Positions 1 to 6,533 of a stretch of 7,418 nt of DNA are shown here, piece after piece. The notes under the pieces are model-generated. The model saw only the letters and a program-made list of their open reading frames with translations, was not told the DNA's origin and did no database searches. How positions within the stretch are numbered: the stretch's first letter is position 1; each line of letters starts with the position of its first letter. Source of the DNA: an uncultured Pyrinomonas sp. (GTDB lineage Bacteria; Acidobacteriota; Blastocatellia; Pyrinomonadales; Pyrinomonadaceae); contig CAKZOF010000552.1 in NCBI GenBank assembly GCA_937135995.1, positions 1 to 7,418 of the forward strand. The letters are read 5' to 3'. The position numbers and the translations under genes were made by a program.

Positions 1-156
1 AACTTCCGACGCGCGCCGGAAGACGAATTGCTCGACGCGGCGCTTCGCGTCCTCCAATCCAACGGCGCGACTGTGCTCGATTGCCGGACGGAACGAGCGA
101 CGCTGCTCGATGTGCTGGAGAGCTACGAACGTGATGGCGAACCGCGCGGTCGCTGA
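1..156 (+). CDS. ABC transporter ATP-binding protein, C-terminal end (partial)
   Basis: Reading frame 1 is open from the first base to a TGA at 154-156, giving the last 51 residues of a protein that begins outside the window. The fragment has the look of the C-terminal tail of an ABC-2 exporter ATPase: a short alpha/beta element with the pattern 'LLDAALRVLQSNGATVLD' followed by 'LLDVLESYERDG', similar to the 'sLEdvF' helix that ends many such ATPases. None of the Walker A, signature or Walker B motifs lie in the window, so the assignment rests mainly on the ABC-2 permease that starts 69 bases downstream on the same strand. In that arrangement it would hydrolyse ATP at the cytoplasmic face to drive the permease. 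It is too short to name a substrate. Confidence 0.6.
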   Translation, partial: NFRRAPEDELLDAALRVLQSNGATVLDCRTERATLLDVLESYERDGEPRGR

Positions 157-225
157 ACAACTGCTTGGCTTTCGCCGCGCGCGCGGATGGCCTTGGTTGA
201 TCGCGTTTCGGGAGAGAATAAGCCG

Positions 226-1041
226 ATGAACACTTTGATCCTACTGCTCCGTCGCGTGCGCGCTTTCGTCGTGCGCGATTTCCAGCTGACCGTCAGCTAT
301 CGCATGGACTTTGCGCTGCGCGTGCTCTCGGTCCTGCTAGTCGTCACTACGCTCTTCTTCATCGCGCAGATCTTCGGCGGGCAGAGCGCCACGCCGCTGG
401 CCGCGTGGCGCGACCCGTTGGCGGCGTGGATCACTGGCCTGGCCGTGCTCAACTACTTCATGACCAGTTTTTCGAGCTTGGCCAATGCCGTTCGTGCCGA
501 ACAAGCGCAAGGGACGCTCGAGAGCCTGCTGATGACGCCGATCAACATTCCGACGTTGGTGATCGCCAGTTCAGCATGGGATTTCGTGCAGGCGACCTTC
601 TTCTCGTCACTGTACATCTTCTTCGGCTGGTTCCTCTTCGGCGTGCGCTTTCGCGGCAGCTTCTTGCTCGCGCTCGTCTTCTTGATCTTGACGACACTGG
701 TGCTCGCTTCCATCGGCATCCTCTCAGCCAGTTTCGCCATGGTCTTCAAGCGCGGCGATCCGTTCAGCGTCTTTCTCGGCACCGGCGCGGCGCTCTTCTC
801 CGGCGTCTTCTTCCCGACGGAGTTTTTGGGAAGCTTCCGTGTCATATCGCGCCTTCTGCCGCCTACATACGGGCTCGAAGGCATCCGGCGCGTGCTGATT
901 GAAGGCCGGTCCTTCGCGGAAGTGCGCGATCCCTTCCTCGCGCTCTGCGCCTTTCTCGCTGTGCTTCTTCCCTTCGCCCTGTGGGTCTTCGCGCGCGCCA
1001 TTGCGCGCGCCAAACGCGAAGGGAGCCTCGTACAGTACTGA
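226..1041 (+). CDS. ABC-2 type transporter permease
   Basis: This is a 271-residue integral membrane protein of the ABC-2 (DrrB/NodJ-like) permease family, the membrane half of a two-gene exporter. About six hydrophobic segments are visible, near residues 28-50, 62-84, 110-138, 144-170, 179-200 and 235-257. The polar stretch after the second segment, 'AVRAEQAQGTLESLLMTP' (residues 88-105), is the usual family signature; it is followed by 'LPPTYGLEGIRRVLIEG' (211-227) before the last membrane helix. The start at 226 is preferred over the in-frame ATG at 187 because a GGAGAG sequence lies at 211-216, nine bases ahead of 226, nothing comparable precedes 187, and the extra residues are not hydrophobic. 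The gene follows the ATPase fragment by 69 bases, probably in one operon. The substrate is unknown; drugs, polysaccharide or lipid are all possible. Confidence 0.87.
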   Translation: MNTLILLLRRVRAFVVRDFQLTVSYRMDFALRVLSVLLVVTTLFFIAQIFGGQSATPLAAWRDPLAAWITGLAVLNYFMTSFSSLANAVRAEQAQGTLESLLMTPINIPTLVIASSAWDFVQATFFSSLYIFFGWFLFGVRFRGSFLLALVFLILTTLVLASIGILSASFAMVFKRGDPFSVFLGTGAALFSGVFFPTEFLGSFRVISRLLPPTYGLEGIRRVLIEGRSFAEVRDPFLALCAFLAVLLPFALWVFARAIARAKREGSLVQY

Positions 1042-1128
1042 TCGCCGCTGGCGCGCGCCGACCGCGATGATCAAAGGGCGCATCGCTGCTGCTACAGCTC
1101 GTTTCACATCAGCTTGCAATCGCGCGGT

Positions 1129-1158
1129 TTGAAAGCAACGCCCGCCGGGTGTTAGACT
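1129..1158 (+). promoter_or_regulatory. Candidate sigma70-type promoter of the sugar-nucleotide genes
   Basis: TTGAAA at 1129-1134 (five of six matches to the -35 consensus) and TAGACT at 1153-1158 (four of six to the -10 consensus) are separated by 18 bases. Transcription would start near 1165, leaving a leader of about 45 bases before the ATG at 1212. The site lies in the 170-base gap after the permease gene, the largest gap on this strand, where a new transcription unit is plausible. In a GC-rich genome such matches also arise by chance, and no terminator was seen between the permease and this site. Confidence 0.35.
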
Positions 1159-1211
1159 TTGAATTTGCTGTCGAAGTCCATATTCAAGTTCGTTTGATCA
1201 AGCCGAAGATT

Positions 1212-2255
1212 ATGCAAGCTCTCATTCTCGCAGGCGGCAAAGGGACGCGTTTGCGCCCTTTGACCGTGCACACGCCGAAACCGATTGTTCCCATTTGCAA
1301 CCGGCCGTTTCTGCTCTATCAGATCGACATGTTGCGCCGGGCCGGCATCACCGACATCACGCTGTCGCTGTCGTACCAGCCGCAGAAGATCGAACAACTT
1401 CTCGGCGATGGTTCATCCTTTGGCGTCAAGCTCCGCTACACGGTCGAACCACAACCGATGGGTACGGCGGGTGCTTTCAAATTCGCCGAAGACTTCATCC
1501 GCCAACAGACAGTGGTGCTCAACGGCGACATCTTGACGGATCTTGATCTGGCCGCCGTCATCCGCCAGCACAACGAACGACAGGCCGTTGCAACCATCGT
1601 CTTGACGCCGGTGGAGAACCCGAGTTCCTACGGACTCGTGGAAACGGACGAGGAAGGACGCGTGCTTCGGTTCATCGAGAAACCGAACATCGATGAAGTG
1701 AGCGTCAACACGATCAACGCCGGCACCTACGTGCTGGAGCCGCGCGTGCTCGACCTGATTCCGGCGGGCGAGAACTACTCGTTCGAGTACGGTCTGTTTC
1801 CCGACCTGTTGCGCCGCGAGGAGCCCTTTTATGCGCACATCCCGCAAGACACCTACTGGCTCGACATCGGCACGCCCGCGCGCTATTGGCAGGCGCACGA
1901 TGATCTACTGAACGATCGCGTCGGTCGAATCAAGATCACAGAAAGGCGCGGCAAGTTCGAAGCGACCAACGCCGAGATCGACGCACGTTCGATCATCGCC
2001 GACGACTGCGTGCTCAAATCTGGCGTCGAAATCATCAACTCAGTGCTCGGACAAGGGTGCTACATCGAAGAGAAAGCACGCATCGAGAATTCGGTCATCT
2101 GGCCACACACGCGCGTCGGCACAGGAGCGCATCTTTCGGGCGCCATCGTCGGGCGCGGGTGTCATATCGGCCGCTTCGCCCAAGTCGGGCGCGGCGCCGT
2201 GCTCGGCGATAAGACTTCGCTCACAGACTACACACAAACAGGAGGGGATCTATGA
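1212..2255 (+). CDS. Sugar-1-phosphate nucleotidyltransferase with beta-helix tail (GDP-mannose/NDP-glucose pyrophosphorylase type)
   Basis: A 347-residue NTP-transferase that would join an NTP and a hexose-1-phosphate to make an NDP-hexose and pyrophosphate in the cytoplasm. The nucleotide-binding loop is at the N-terminus (LAGGKGTRLRPLT, residues 6-18), followed by TPKP (21-24), the metal/sugar-binding NGD (104-106), EKP (156-158), NAG (169-171) and WLDIGTP (216-222). Residues from about 255 to the end carry the spaced small-hydrophobic repeats of a left-handed beta-helix (for example SVIW, AIVG, AVLG), as in COG1208 enzymes. The start at ATG 1212 puts the nucleotide-binding loop next to Met1 as in relatives; an in-frame GTG at 1149 would add 21 unconserved residues. 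The ribosome binding site is weak (GAAGA at 1205-1209). The stop overlaps the mutase start. The TPKP/WLDIGTP pattern fits mannose-1-phosphate guanylyltransferases, but glucose-1-phosphate uridylyl- or thymidylyltransferase cannot be excluded. Confidence 0.88.
   Translation: MQALILAGGKGTRLRPLTVHTPKPIVPICNRPFLLYQIDMLRRAGITDITLSLSYQPQKIEQLLGDGSSFGVKLRYTVEPQPMGTAGAFKFAEDFIRQQTVVLNGDILTDLDLAAVIRQHNERQAVATIVLTPVENPSSYGLVETDEEGRVLRFIEKPNIDEVSVNTINAGTYVLEPRVLDLIPAGENYSFEYGLFPDLLRREEPFYAHIPQDTYWLDIGTPARYWQAHDDLLNDRVGRIKITERRGKFEATNAEIDARSIIADDCVLKSGVEIINSVLGQGCYIEEKARIENSVIWPHTRVGTGAHLSGAIVGRGCHIGRFAQVGRGAVLGDKTSLTDYTQTGGDL
2240..2247 (+). promoter_or_regulatory. Strong ribosome binding site of the mutase gene
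   Basis: AGGAGGGG at 2240-2247 is close to a perfect anti-16S match and lies inside the last codons of the nucleotidyltransferase gene. The core GGAGG ends six bases before the ATG at 2252. It fixes the mutase start and, with the ATGA overlap at 2252-2255, points to coupled translation, with the second enzyme possibly made at a higher rate than the first. Confidence 0.85.
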
Positions 2256-3730
2256 GCGAGAAGACGGAACGAGCGCCAATCAGATTCGGCACCGATGGCT
2301 GGCGTGCCGTGATCGCGCGCGAGTTCACCTTCGCCAACGTCGCGCGCGTCGCACAGGCTTACGCCGACTACCTGCTTGAAGAGAGAGCACAGCATGTAGC
2401 GACGGCGCGCGCCGGAGCAGAGCAGACCGAGAAGCTGCCGCTCGCCGTCGTCGGTTACGACCGGCGCTTCCTTTCGGAACATTTCGCTCATCTGACCGCC
2501 GAAGTCCTCACGGCAAATCAGATTCGCGTCTTCCTCTTCGAACGCGACATGCCGACGCCGGTCATCTCTTGGGCGGTGCGGGATCGCAAAGCGGATGGCG
2601 GCGTGGTCATCACCGCCTCGCACAATCCACCCGAGTTCAACGGCTTCAAGATCAAAGCGCCATGGGGCGGTAGCGCGACGCCCGAGACGACCTCGGCGGT
2701 GGAAGCGCTCGTCGATCGACACGAGCCGCGCCGCGAAGAGTATGTTCCGCAAGGCCGCGAAGAGCTAGAGCAGGCAGTGGCAAACTATCGCGTGCAGGTC
2801 GAAAGCTATGTCGATCTCGATCGGCTGCGGGCGCTGCGCGCGCGCATCATCGTCGATCCGATGCATGGAACAGGCGCGCGTTGGGTTGAAAGTTTCCTCC
2901 GAGGCGGCGCGCTCGAAGTGGAGACGATCCGTCCAGATCGCGATCCGCTCTTTGGCGGCGTCAATCCCGAACCGATCGACCAAAACCTCGGCCCGCTCAA
3001 AGAGCGCGTCAAAGAGACCGGCGCGCTCGTCGGCCTGGCGACCGATGGTGACGCCGATCGCGTCGGCGCCGTCAACGAGCTGGGCCAGACAATGACCATG
3101 CACGAGGTCGTACCGCTCGTCCTCTTGCACTTGGCTCGCCACCGACGGATGACCGGCGGCGTTGTACGCACCTTCTCGCAATCCGTGCTTCTGAAGCGCA
3201 TCGCCGACGCCTACGGACTGAAGCTCTACGACACGCCCATCGGCTTCAAATACATCGCCGATCTGATGCTGCGCGAGGATATCCTGCTCGGCGCAGAAGA
3301 GTCGGGCGGAATCGGCGTCAAAGGGCACATCCCCGAGCGCGACGGCATCTTGAATTCCCTGCTCTTCCTCGAAGCGATCGCGACCGCCGGCAAGCCGCCG
3401 TCGGAGATGGTGCGCGATCTGCACCGCGAGTTCGGCGAATTCTACTTCGGTCGGCGCGATCTACACATGGAAGTTTCGCGCGGCAAAGCGCTGGTGGCTG
3501 AATTGGCCGAGAAAACGCCTGCGGAAGTCGCCGGCTACCGGGTCGAGTCAATCTCCACGATGGACGGGACCAAGCTTATCTTCGACGATGAATCGTGGCT
3601 CCTCTTCCGGCAGTCGGGGACTGAACCCGTCTTGCGCATCTATGCGGAAGCGACCTCGGTCGAGAAAATGCACGCGCTGCTCGATGAAGGGTGCGCGATT
3701 GCGCAAGCGCCGCGCGGCGTCAAAGCTTGA
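2252..3730 (+). CDS. Phosphoglucomutase/phosphomannomutase family protein
   Basis: A 492-residue alpha-D-phosphohexomutase that interconverts hexose-6-phosphate and hexose-1-phosphate through a phosphoserine. All four signature regions are visible: the N-terminal GTDGWR (13-18); the catalytic serine loop TASHNPPEFNGFK with Ser123; the Mg-binding DGDADR (265-270); the sugar-specificity loop GAEESGG (347-353); and the phosphate-binding RQSGTEP (453-459). The length is typical or slightly long for the family, with a charged, probably flexible insertion at about 45-62. The gene begins within the stop codon of the nucleotidyltransferase (ATGA), so its likely job is to supply that enzyme with hexose-1-phosphate. 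The GEESGG loop is shared by glucose and mannose enzymes, so the sugar remains open; a glucosamine (GlmM) role is less likely because the usual GlmM features were not recognised. Confidence 0.92.
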   Translation: MSEKTERAPIRFGTDGWRAVIAREFTFANVARVAQAYADYLLEERAQHVATARAGAEQTEKLPLAVVGYDRRFLSEHFAHLTAEVLTANQIRVFLFERDMPTPVISWAVRDRKADGGVVITASHNPPEFNGFKIKAPWGGSATPETTSAVEALVDRHEPRREEYVPQGREELEQAVANYRVQVESYVDLDRLRALRARIIVDPMHGTGARWVESFLRGGALEVETIRPDRDPLFGGVNPEPIDQNLGPLKERVKETGALVGLATDGDADRVGAVNELGQTMTMHEVVPLVLLHLARHRRMTGGVVRTFSQSVLLKRIADAYGLKLYDTPIGFKYIADLMLREDILLGAEESGGIGVKGHIPERDGILNSLLFLEAIATAGKPPSEMVRDLHREFGEFYFGRRDLHMEVSRGKALVAELAEKTPAEVAGYRVESISTMDGTKLIFDDESWLLFRQSGTEPVLRIYAEATSVEKMHALLDEGCAIAQAPRGVKA

Positions 3731-3736
3731 GAAGAG

Positions 3737-3787
3737 AGCGCGCCTTGGCCTCGCCGGGGTTGGGCCGTCACACATCTGAGGCGCGCT
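3737..3787 (+). repeat. 12-bp inverted repeat (stem-loop) between the mutase and fpg
   Basis: AGCGCGCC at 3737-3744 pairs exactly with GGCGCGCT at 3780-3787. Pairing continues inwards (3745-3748 with 3776-3779), with T-A, two G-U and G-C pairs, giving a 12-bp stem. The 27-base GC-rich loop could fold further on itself. Only three T residues (3787-3789) follow the right arm, so it is a poor match to an intrinsic terminator. It fills most of the 72-base gap between the mutase stop and the fpg start and ends 15 bases before the fpg ATG. It could act as a partial terminator, an RNA processing or stability element, or could modulate fpg translation. Confidence 0.5.
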
Positions 3788-3802
3788 TTGCCAGAGTCGC
3801 TC

Positions 3803-4636
3803 ATGCCCGAACTGCCCGAAGTCGAACTCGTCGCGCGAGCATTGAAAGAGTTCATCGTCGGTCGAAGCTGGACCAGCGCAACCGTCCTTCGCCCGCGCCT
3901 GCTTCCCGATTCGACGCCGGAGCGTTTCGCCCAAGGATGCGGCGGCGCGAGCGTCCGTGATGTTCGGCGTCGCGGCAAGTACATCATCATCGAACTCGAT
4001 AACGGTCGCGCGCTGCTGGTCCACCTGCGCATGTCCGGTCGCTTCCTCATCCTCCCGCCGGACAGACCGCTGCCTAAATTCACGCACGCCATCTTCGAGA
4101 TGGACAATGGACAACGTCTCATCTTCTCCGACCAGCGCCACTTCGGGATGATGAGACTCCTACCCACAAAAGAGCTCGATGCTGCGCGCGAACTGCGCGC
4201 GCTGGCGCCCGAACCCTTCTCCGCGGAGTTTACAGTGGACTATTTCAGAAGCGCGCTCGCGCGATCACGGCGCACGCTCAAAGAGACGCTCATAGATCAG
4301 TCGAAAGTGGTTGGACTTGGTAACATCTATGCGGCGGAAGCGATGTTCCTGGCGCGCACGAATCCGTTCGTCCGCGCGGCGGAGCTCGCGCCTCGTCGCA
4401 TCCCACGCCTTCATCGCGCCATTCTCGACGTGCTCGCCGAATCGATCGCGCACGGCTCGACGCTTAACGTCGATCCGATGAACATCGACGGCAGCTACTA
4501 CGGCGGCGCTTACGAAGGGCGCTGGCGCGTTTACGATCGCGAGGGCGAACCGTGCCTCGTCTGCCGCGCGCGCATCGAAAGAGTGGTCCACGCCGGACGC
4601 TCCACGTACTTTTGTCCGCGGTGCCAGAGAAGATGA
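3803..4636 (+). CDS. mutM: Formamidopyrimidine-DNA glycosylase (8-oxoguanine DNA glycosylase/AP lyase)
   Basis: A 277-residue Fpg/MutM enzyme that removes 8-oxoguanine and formamidopyrimidines from DNA and cuts the abasic site (base excision repair). The N-terminus MPELPEVE gives the catalytic Pro2 and Glu3; Pro2 must follow the initiator Met directly, which selects ATG 3803 over the in-frame TTG at 3788. The catalytic beta-hairpin lysine is K59 in RRGKY (56-60). The DNA-intercalating region is seen as HLRMSGR (74-80, Met77) and DQRHFG (110-115). The helix-two-turn-helix contains DQSKVVGLGNIYAAEA. The C-terminal zinc finger is complete, with Cys251, Cys254, Cys271 and Cys274 and the conserved Arg266 in GRSTYFCP. 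The length is normal for the family. It ends 81 bases from the end of the oppositely transcribed darG. No good Shine-Dalgarno sequence precedes it. Confidence 0.96.
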   Translation: MPELPEVELVARALKEFIVGRSWTSATVLRPRLLPDSTPERFAQGCGGASVRDVRRRGKYIIIELDNGRALLVHLRMSGRFLILPPDRPLPKFTHAIFEMDNGQRLIFSDQRHFGMMRLLPTKELDAARELRALAPEPFSAEFTVDYFRSALARSRRTLKETLIDQSKVVGLGNIYAAEAMFLARTNPFVRAAELAPRRIPRLHRAILDVLAESIAHGSTLNVDPMNIDGSYYGGAYEGRWRVYDREGEPCLVCRARIERVVHAGRSTYFCPRCQRR

Positions 4637-4717
4637 GTTGGGAAGGCTGTAACTACTTCTTTTCGAGGCGAAGGGTCGTTGACCTCAACGGCCAAAGTCA
4701 ACAACAGCAGCCTGTTA
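4637..4717. other. Convergent intergenic region between mutM and darG
   Basis: These 81 bases separate the 3' ends of two genes that face each other. Two weak inverted repeats were found: GTTGAC (4678-4683) with GTCAAC (4697-4702), and AACAG (4703-4707) with CTGTT (4712-4716). Neither has a long stem or an adjoining T run in either direction, so no convincing terminator can be called. Nothing else was recognised here. Confidence 0.4.
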
Positions 4718-5755
4718 TCACTCGATCCATCCCTTTTGCTTCAACACGTCAGCGGCTAAAATTATCTGCTCACGTGTGAATTGCCTCTTCCGCTCTGCCC
4801 ACTCATGGAATTTTCGTACCAAAGCATCTTTATCACCCACTTTTTCACGGCTGACTATCCAATGCGTAGTGGCCAGCAACTCCAAACCATGCGGAGATTC
4901 GAACCCTTCGACAAGTTGTCCCACTCGCTCAACTCGCCGCTGTGTTTGAGCTGCCCCAGCCAACACCCGACGAGCTTGTATCCTCGCGTCGGGAAGAACT
5001 TTTAACTCCTTGCAAGGATCATCACCAACAGAACCATACCCTGAAATGAAGTGGCCCTCCATCACCCTTAAAACGTGCCGCAAGTTCTCCGCATAAGGAC
5101 CATAGGGACCGGGTTGGAAGCGCAGTTTCAACGGTTCACCAGACTCCTGCAAAAAATAGAGCAGTTTATGGACTTCGAGGAGCGAAATCGTAGGATCGAG
5201 CAACCCGGCCAAATAACGCTCTATGAGGTAGATCAGAGCCGCTCGCGCCGAAGTCATCCGCAGGGGGGAACGACTCTTTTCGCTGCGAGTCAGGTAGTTT
5301 TGCCCGGCTGGCTCGTAGACGATCACCCGGACATCGGAGAGGGCGCCGAGCACTTGCTCGATAAGCCGCCGGACATCGGACCATCTGAGACCACCTAGTC
5401 CACACCCAAGAGGAGGGAGCGCGATCGAACCGATGTTTAGTCGGCGCACATCCTCAACCAACGCACGCAAACCAGCCTCGATGTCTTCCAAACGCGACTT
5501 TTGACGCCAATGACGCTTGGTCGGGAAGTTGACGATGTACAACGGATTCGTCAAGCGCCCCGTCTCGAAGATGAACATTCTGCCCGGCTCAACCTCACCT
5601 CGACGACACGCTTCCTGATAGGCCTTGAAGTTATCAGGCCAAGCCCGCTTGAATTCGAGCGCAACGCCGCGCCCCATGATGCCGACGCAGTTAACGGAAT
5701 TGACCAGAGCTTCCGCGTCTTCTTGGAGCAGATCGCCCTTCTTGTACTCAATCAT
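4718..5755 (-). CDS. darG: DarG antitoxin: macro-domain DNA ADP-ribosyl glycohydrolase with DarT-binding C-terminal domain
   Basis: A 345-residue antitoxin that removes the ADP-ribose placed on DNA by DarT and, in known members, also binds DarT through its C-terminal half. Residues 1-150 form a macro domain: KGDLL (6-10), the ligand-binding NSVNCVGIMGRGVA (19-32), NFPTKRHWR (76-84) and the glycine-rich PPLGCGLGGL (114-123). Lys80 in TKRHW falls at the position of the catalytic lysine described for the Thermus aquaticus enzyme, so the hydrolase should be active. From about residue 165 comes a helical region with HKLLYFLQESGEP and a GPYGPYAENLRHVL segment, recognisable as the conserved DarG C-terminal domain; the protein ends in KGWIE. 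The gene lies 22 bases after darT on the same strand. Its ribosome binding site is weak (GGACGG, or GGTAG six bases before the ATG), so it may depend on translational coupling to darT. Confidence 0.94.
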   Translation of the reverse strand: MIEYKKGDLLQEDAEALVNSVNCVGIMGRGVALEFKRAWPDNFKAYQEACRRGEVEPGRMFIFETGRLTNPLYIVNFPTKRHWRQKSRLEDIEAGLRALVEDVRRLNIGSIALPPLGCGLGGLRWSDVRRLIEQVLGALSDVRVIVYEPAGQNYLTRSEKSRSPLRMTSARAALIYLIERYLAGLLDPTISLLEVHKLLYFLQESGEPLKLRFQPGPYGPYAENLRHVLRVMEGHFISGYGSVGDDPCKELKVLPDARIQARRVLAGAAQTQRRVERVGQLVEGFESPHGLELLATTHWIVSREKVGDKDALVRKFHEWAERKRQFTREQIILAADVLKQKGWIE

Positions 5756-5777
5756 GTTGTTCTACCGTCCAGAATAA

Positions 5778-6431
5778 TCAATAATACCATTCTCCTTTGA
5801 TTTCAACAGGTGGCGGATAGCGAACGCAACTGAGAATTTCTTGTGCCTTTGTCTGTATTTGTGAATCGAAAACCCCGATTCTTTCGACCAAGTCGAAGGG
5901 AAACATTCCGTAGACGAGAAATTCCGCCTGCTTGCGCTCTTTTATGTCCGGATTGCGAAAGTCACTTGCGGCGATCGCATCCCAATCCAGCTCATCGAGC
6001 ACAGCTAGATCGTTCCTGAACTGCACATACGACGCGCCAGCATTGGAGAGCGAGACGGCCCATCGAACCTCCTCTTTATTGGCCCAATCGATGACTTTCA
6101 GTAAATCTGCTTCGAGATGAACGATCGGTTTTTGCCCGCCTCTGTACGCTAAACCAGGATGGTTGGAGCGATGAATTACATAAAGCATGATCGATCTTGG
6201 ACAAAAGTAGAATGGCACGTAATCACCCACCACGGTCCCGGCACAACATTTGACTTCGATCCGCATGCGCCGCTGCTTGATCTCAGGCATGCCGATGCTT
6301 TTGAAAGGTCCTTCACGCTGCAGGATCAAGCTGTCTGCCCAAAGGCAACCGTCTCTGACGATGCCGGACAGATTATCCACGTGCGTAATGTGATATACCT
6401 TGGGCGAAGCAGGTCGCCTGAGTGCTGTCAT
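5778..6431 (-). CDS. darT: DarT toxin: DNA ADP-ribosyltransferase (DUF4433)
   Basis: A 217-residue toxin that transfers ADP-ribose from NAD+ to bases in single-stranded DNA, blocking replication. The N-terminal YHITHVDNL (13-21) carries the NAD-binding His14 and Thr16. EIKQRR (50-55) contains Arg55, which matches the catalytic arginine (R51) of Thermus aquaticus DarT. GDYVPFYFCPRSIMLY (69-84) is the family core, and KERKQAEFLVY (164-174) holds the catalytic Glu170. The chain ends in EWYY, as DarT2-type proteins do (DWYY in the Thermus protein), so a thymidine-modifying DarT2 is more likely than a guanosine-modifying DarT1. The start at 6431 is set by CGGAG six bases upstream; the frame is open further up to 6527, but that 32-residue extension is not family-like. 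The toxin precedes darG by 22 bases and follows deoB by 102 bases. All key residues are present, so it looks functional. Confidence 0.94.
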   Translation of the reverse strand: MTALRRPASPKVYHITHVDNLSGIVRDGCLWADSLILQREGPFKSIGMPEIKQRRMRIEVKCCAGTVVGDYVPFYFCPRSIMLYVIHRSNHPGLAYRGGQKPIVHLEADLLKVIDWANKEEVRWAVSLSNAGASYVQFRNDLAVLDELDWDAIAASDFRNPDIKERKQAEFLVYGMFPFDLVERIGVFDSQIQTKAQEILSCVRYPPPVEIKGEWYY

Positions 6432-6437
6432 CCCAAT

Positions 6438-6442
6438 CTCCG
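6438..6442 (-). promoter_or_regulatory. Ribosome binding site of darT
   Basis: On the - strand CGGAG is followed by six bases (ATTGGG) and the darT ATG. The spacing is near ideal and the site decides between the start at 6431 and upstream alternatives. It is a better site than the one ahead of the antitoxin gene. Confidence 0.7.
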
Positions 6443-6450
6443 ATGAGCAG

Positions 6451-6514
6451 ACCGTCGATCCGCAACGGTGTGTGATGCCGTCGAACCAGATCGAATCATC
6501 CAGCAAAATCGATC
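6451..6514 (-). repeat. Two small inverted repeats in the deoB-darT gap
   Basis: Between the deoB stop and the darT start there are two short palindromic elements: GATCGA/TCGATC arms at 6489-6494 and 6509-6514 with a 14-base spacer, and ACCGT/ACGGT arms at 6451-6455 and 6465-6469 with a 9-base loop. The second ends nine bases upstream of the darT ribosome binding site. They could be operator half-sites or RNA hairpins controlling toxin expression. The stems are only 6 and 5 bp, and neither is followed by a T run, so a deoB terminator is not supported. No convincing -35/-10 pair was found in this gap. Confidence 0.3.
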
Positions 6515-6533
6515 GTGCAAAAATCAACGAACC

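Noticed and set aside
187..225. Extended N-terminus of the ABC-2 permease from ATG 187
   Set aside because: No ribosome binding site precedes 187, while GGAGAG precedes the ATG at 226, and the extra 13 residues are not family-like.
453..1013. Lys/Arg/Ser-rich open frame on the - strand opposite the ABC permease
   Set aside because: The composition is what antisense translation of hydrophobic codons produces, and no family features are visible.
1050..1059. GGCGCGCGCC palindrome after the permease gene as a terminator
   Set aside because: It is a self-complementary 10-mer without a loop or T run and is of a kind frequent in this CGCG-rich sequence.
2765..3424. Open frame of 219 codons on the - strand inside the mutase gene
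   Set aside because: It is the antisense shadow of a strongly conserved phosphohexomutase, with no motif and no plausible start signal.
4678..4716. Inverted repeats between mutM and darG as intrinsic terminators
   Set aside because: The stems are only 5-6 bp and no T tract follows on either strand.
6432..6527. Extended N-terminus of DarT from 6527
   Set aside because: The extra 32 residues do not resemble DarT N-termini, whereas the start at 6431 has a well-placed CGGAG and gives a normal family length.
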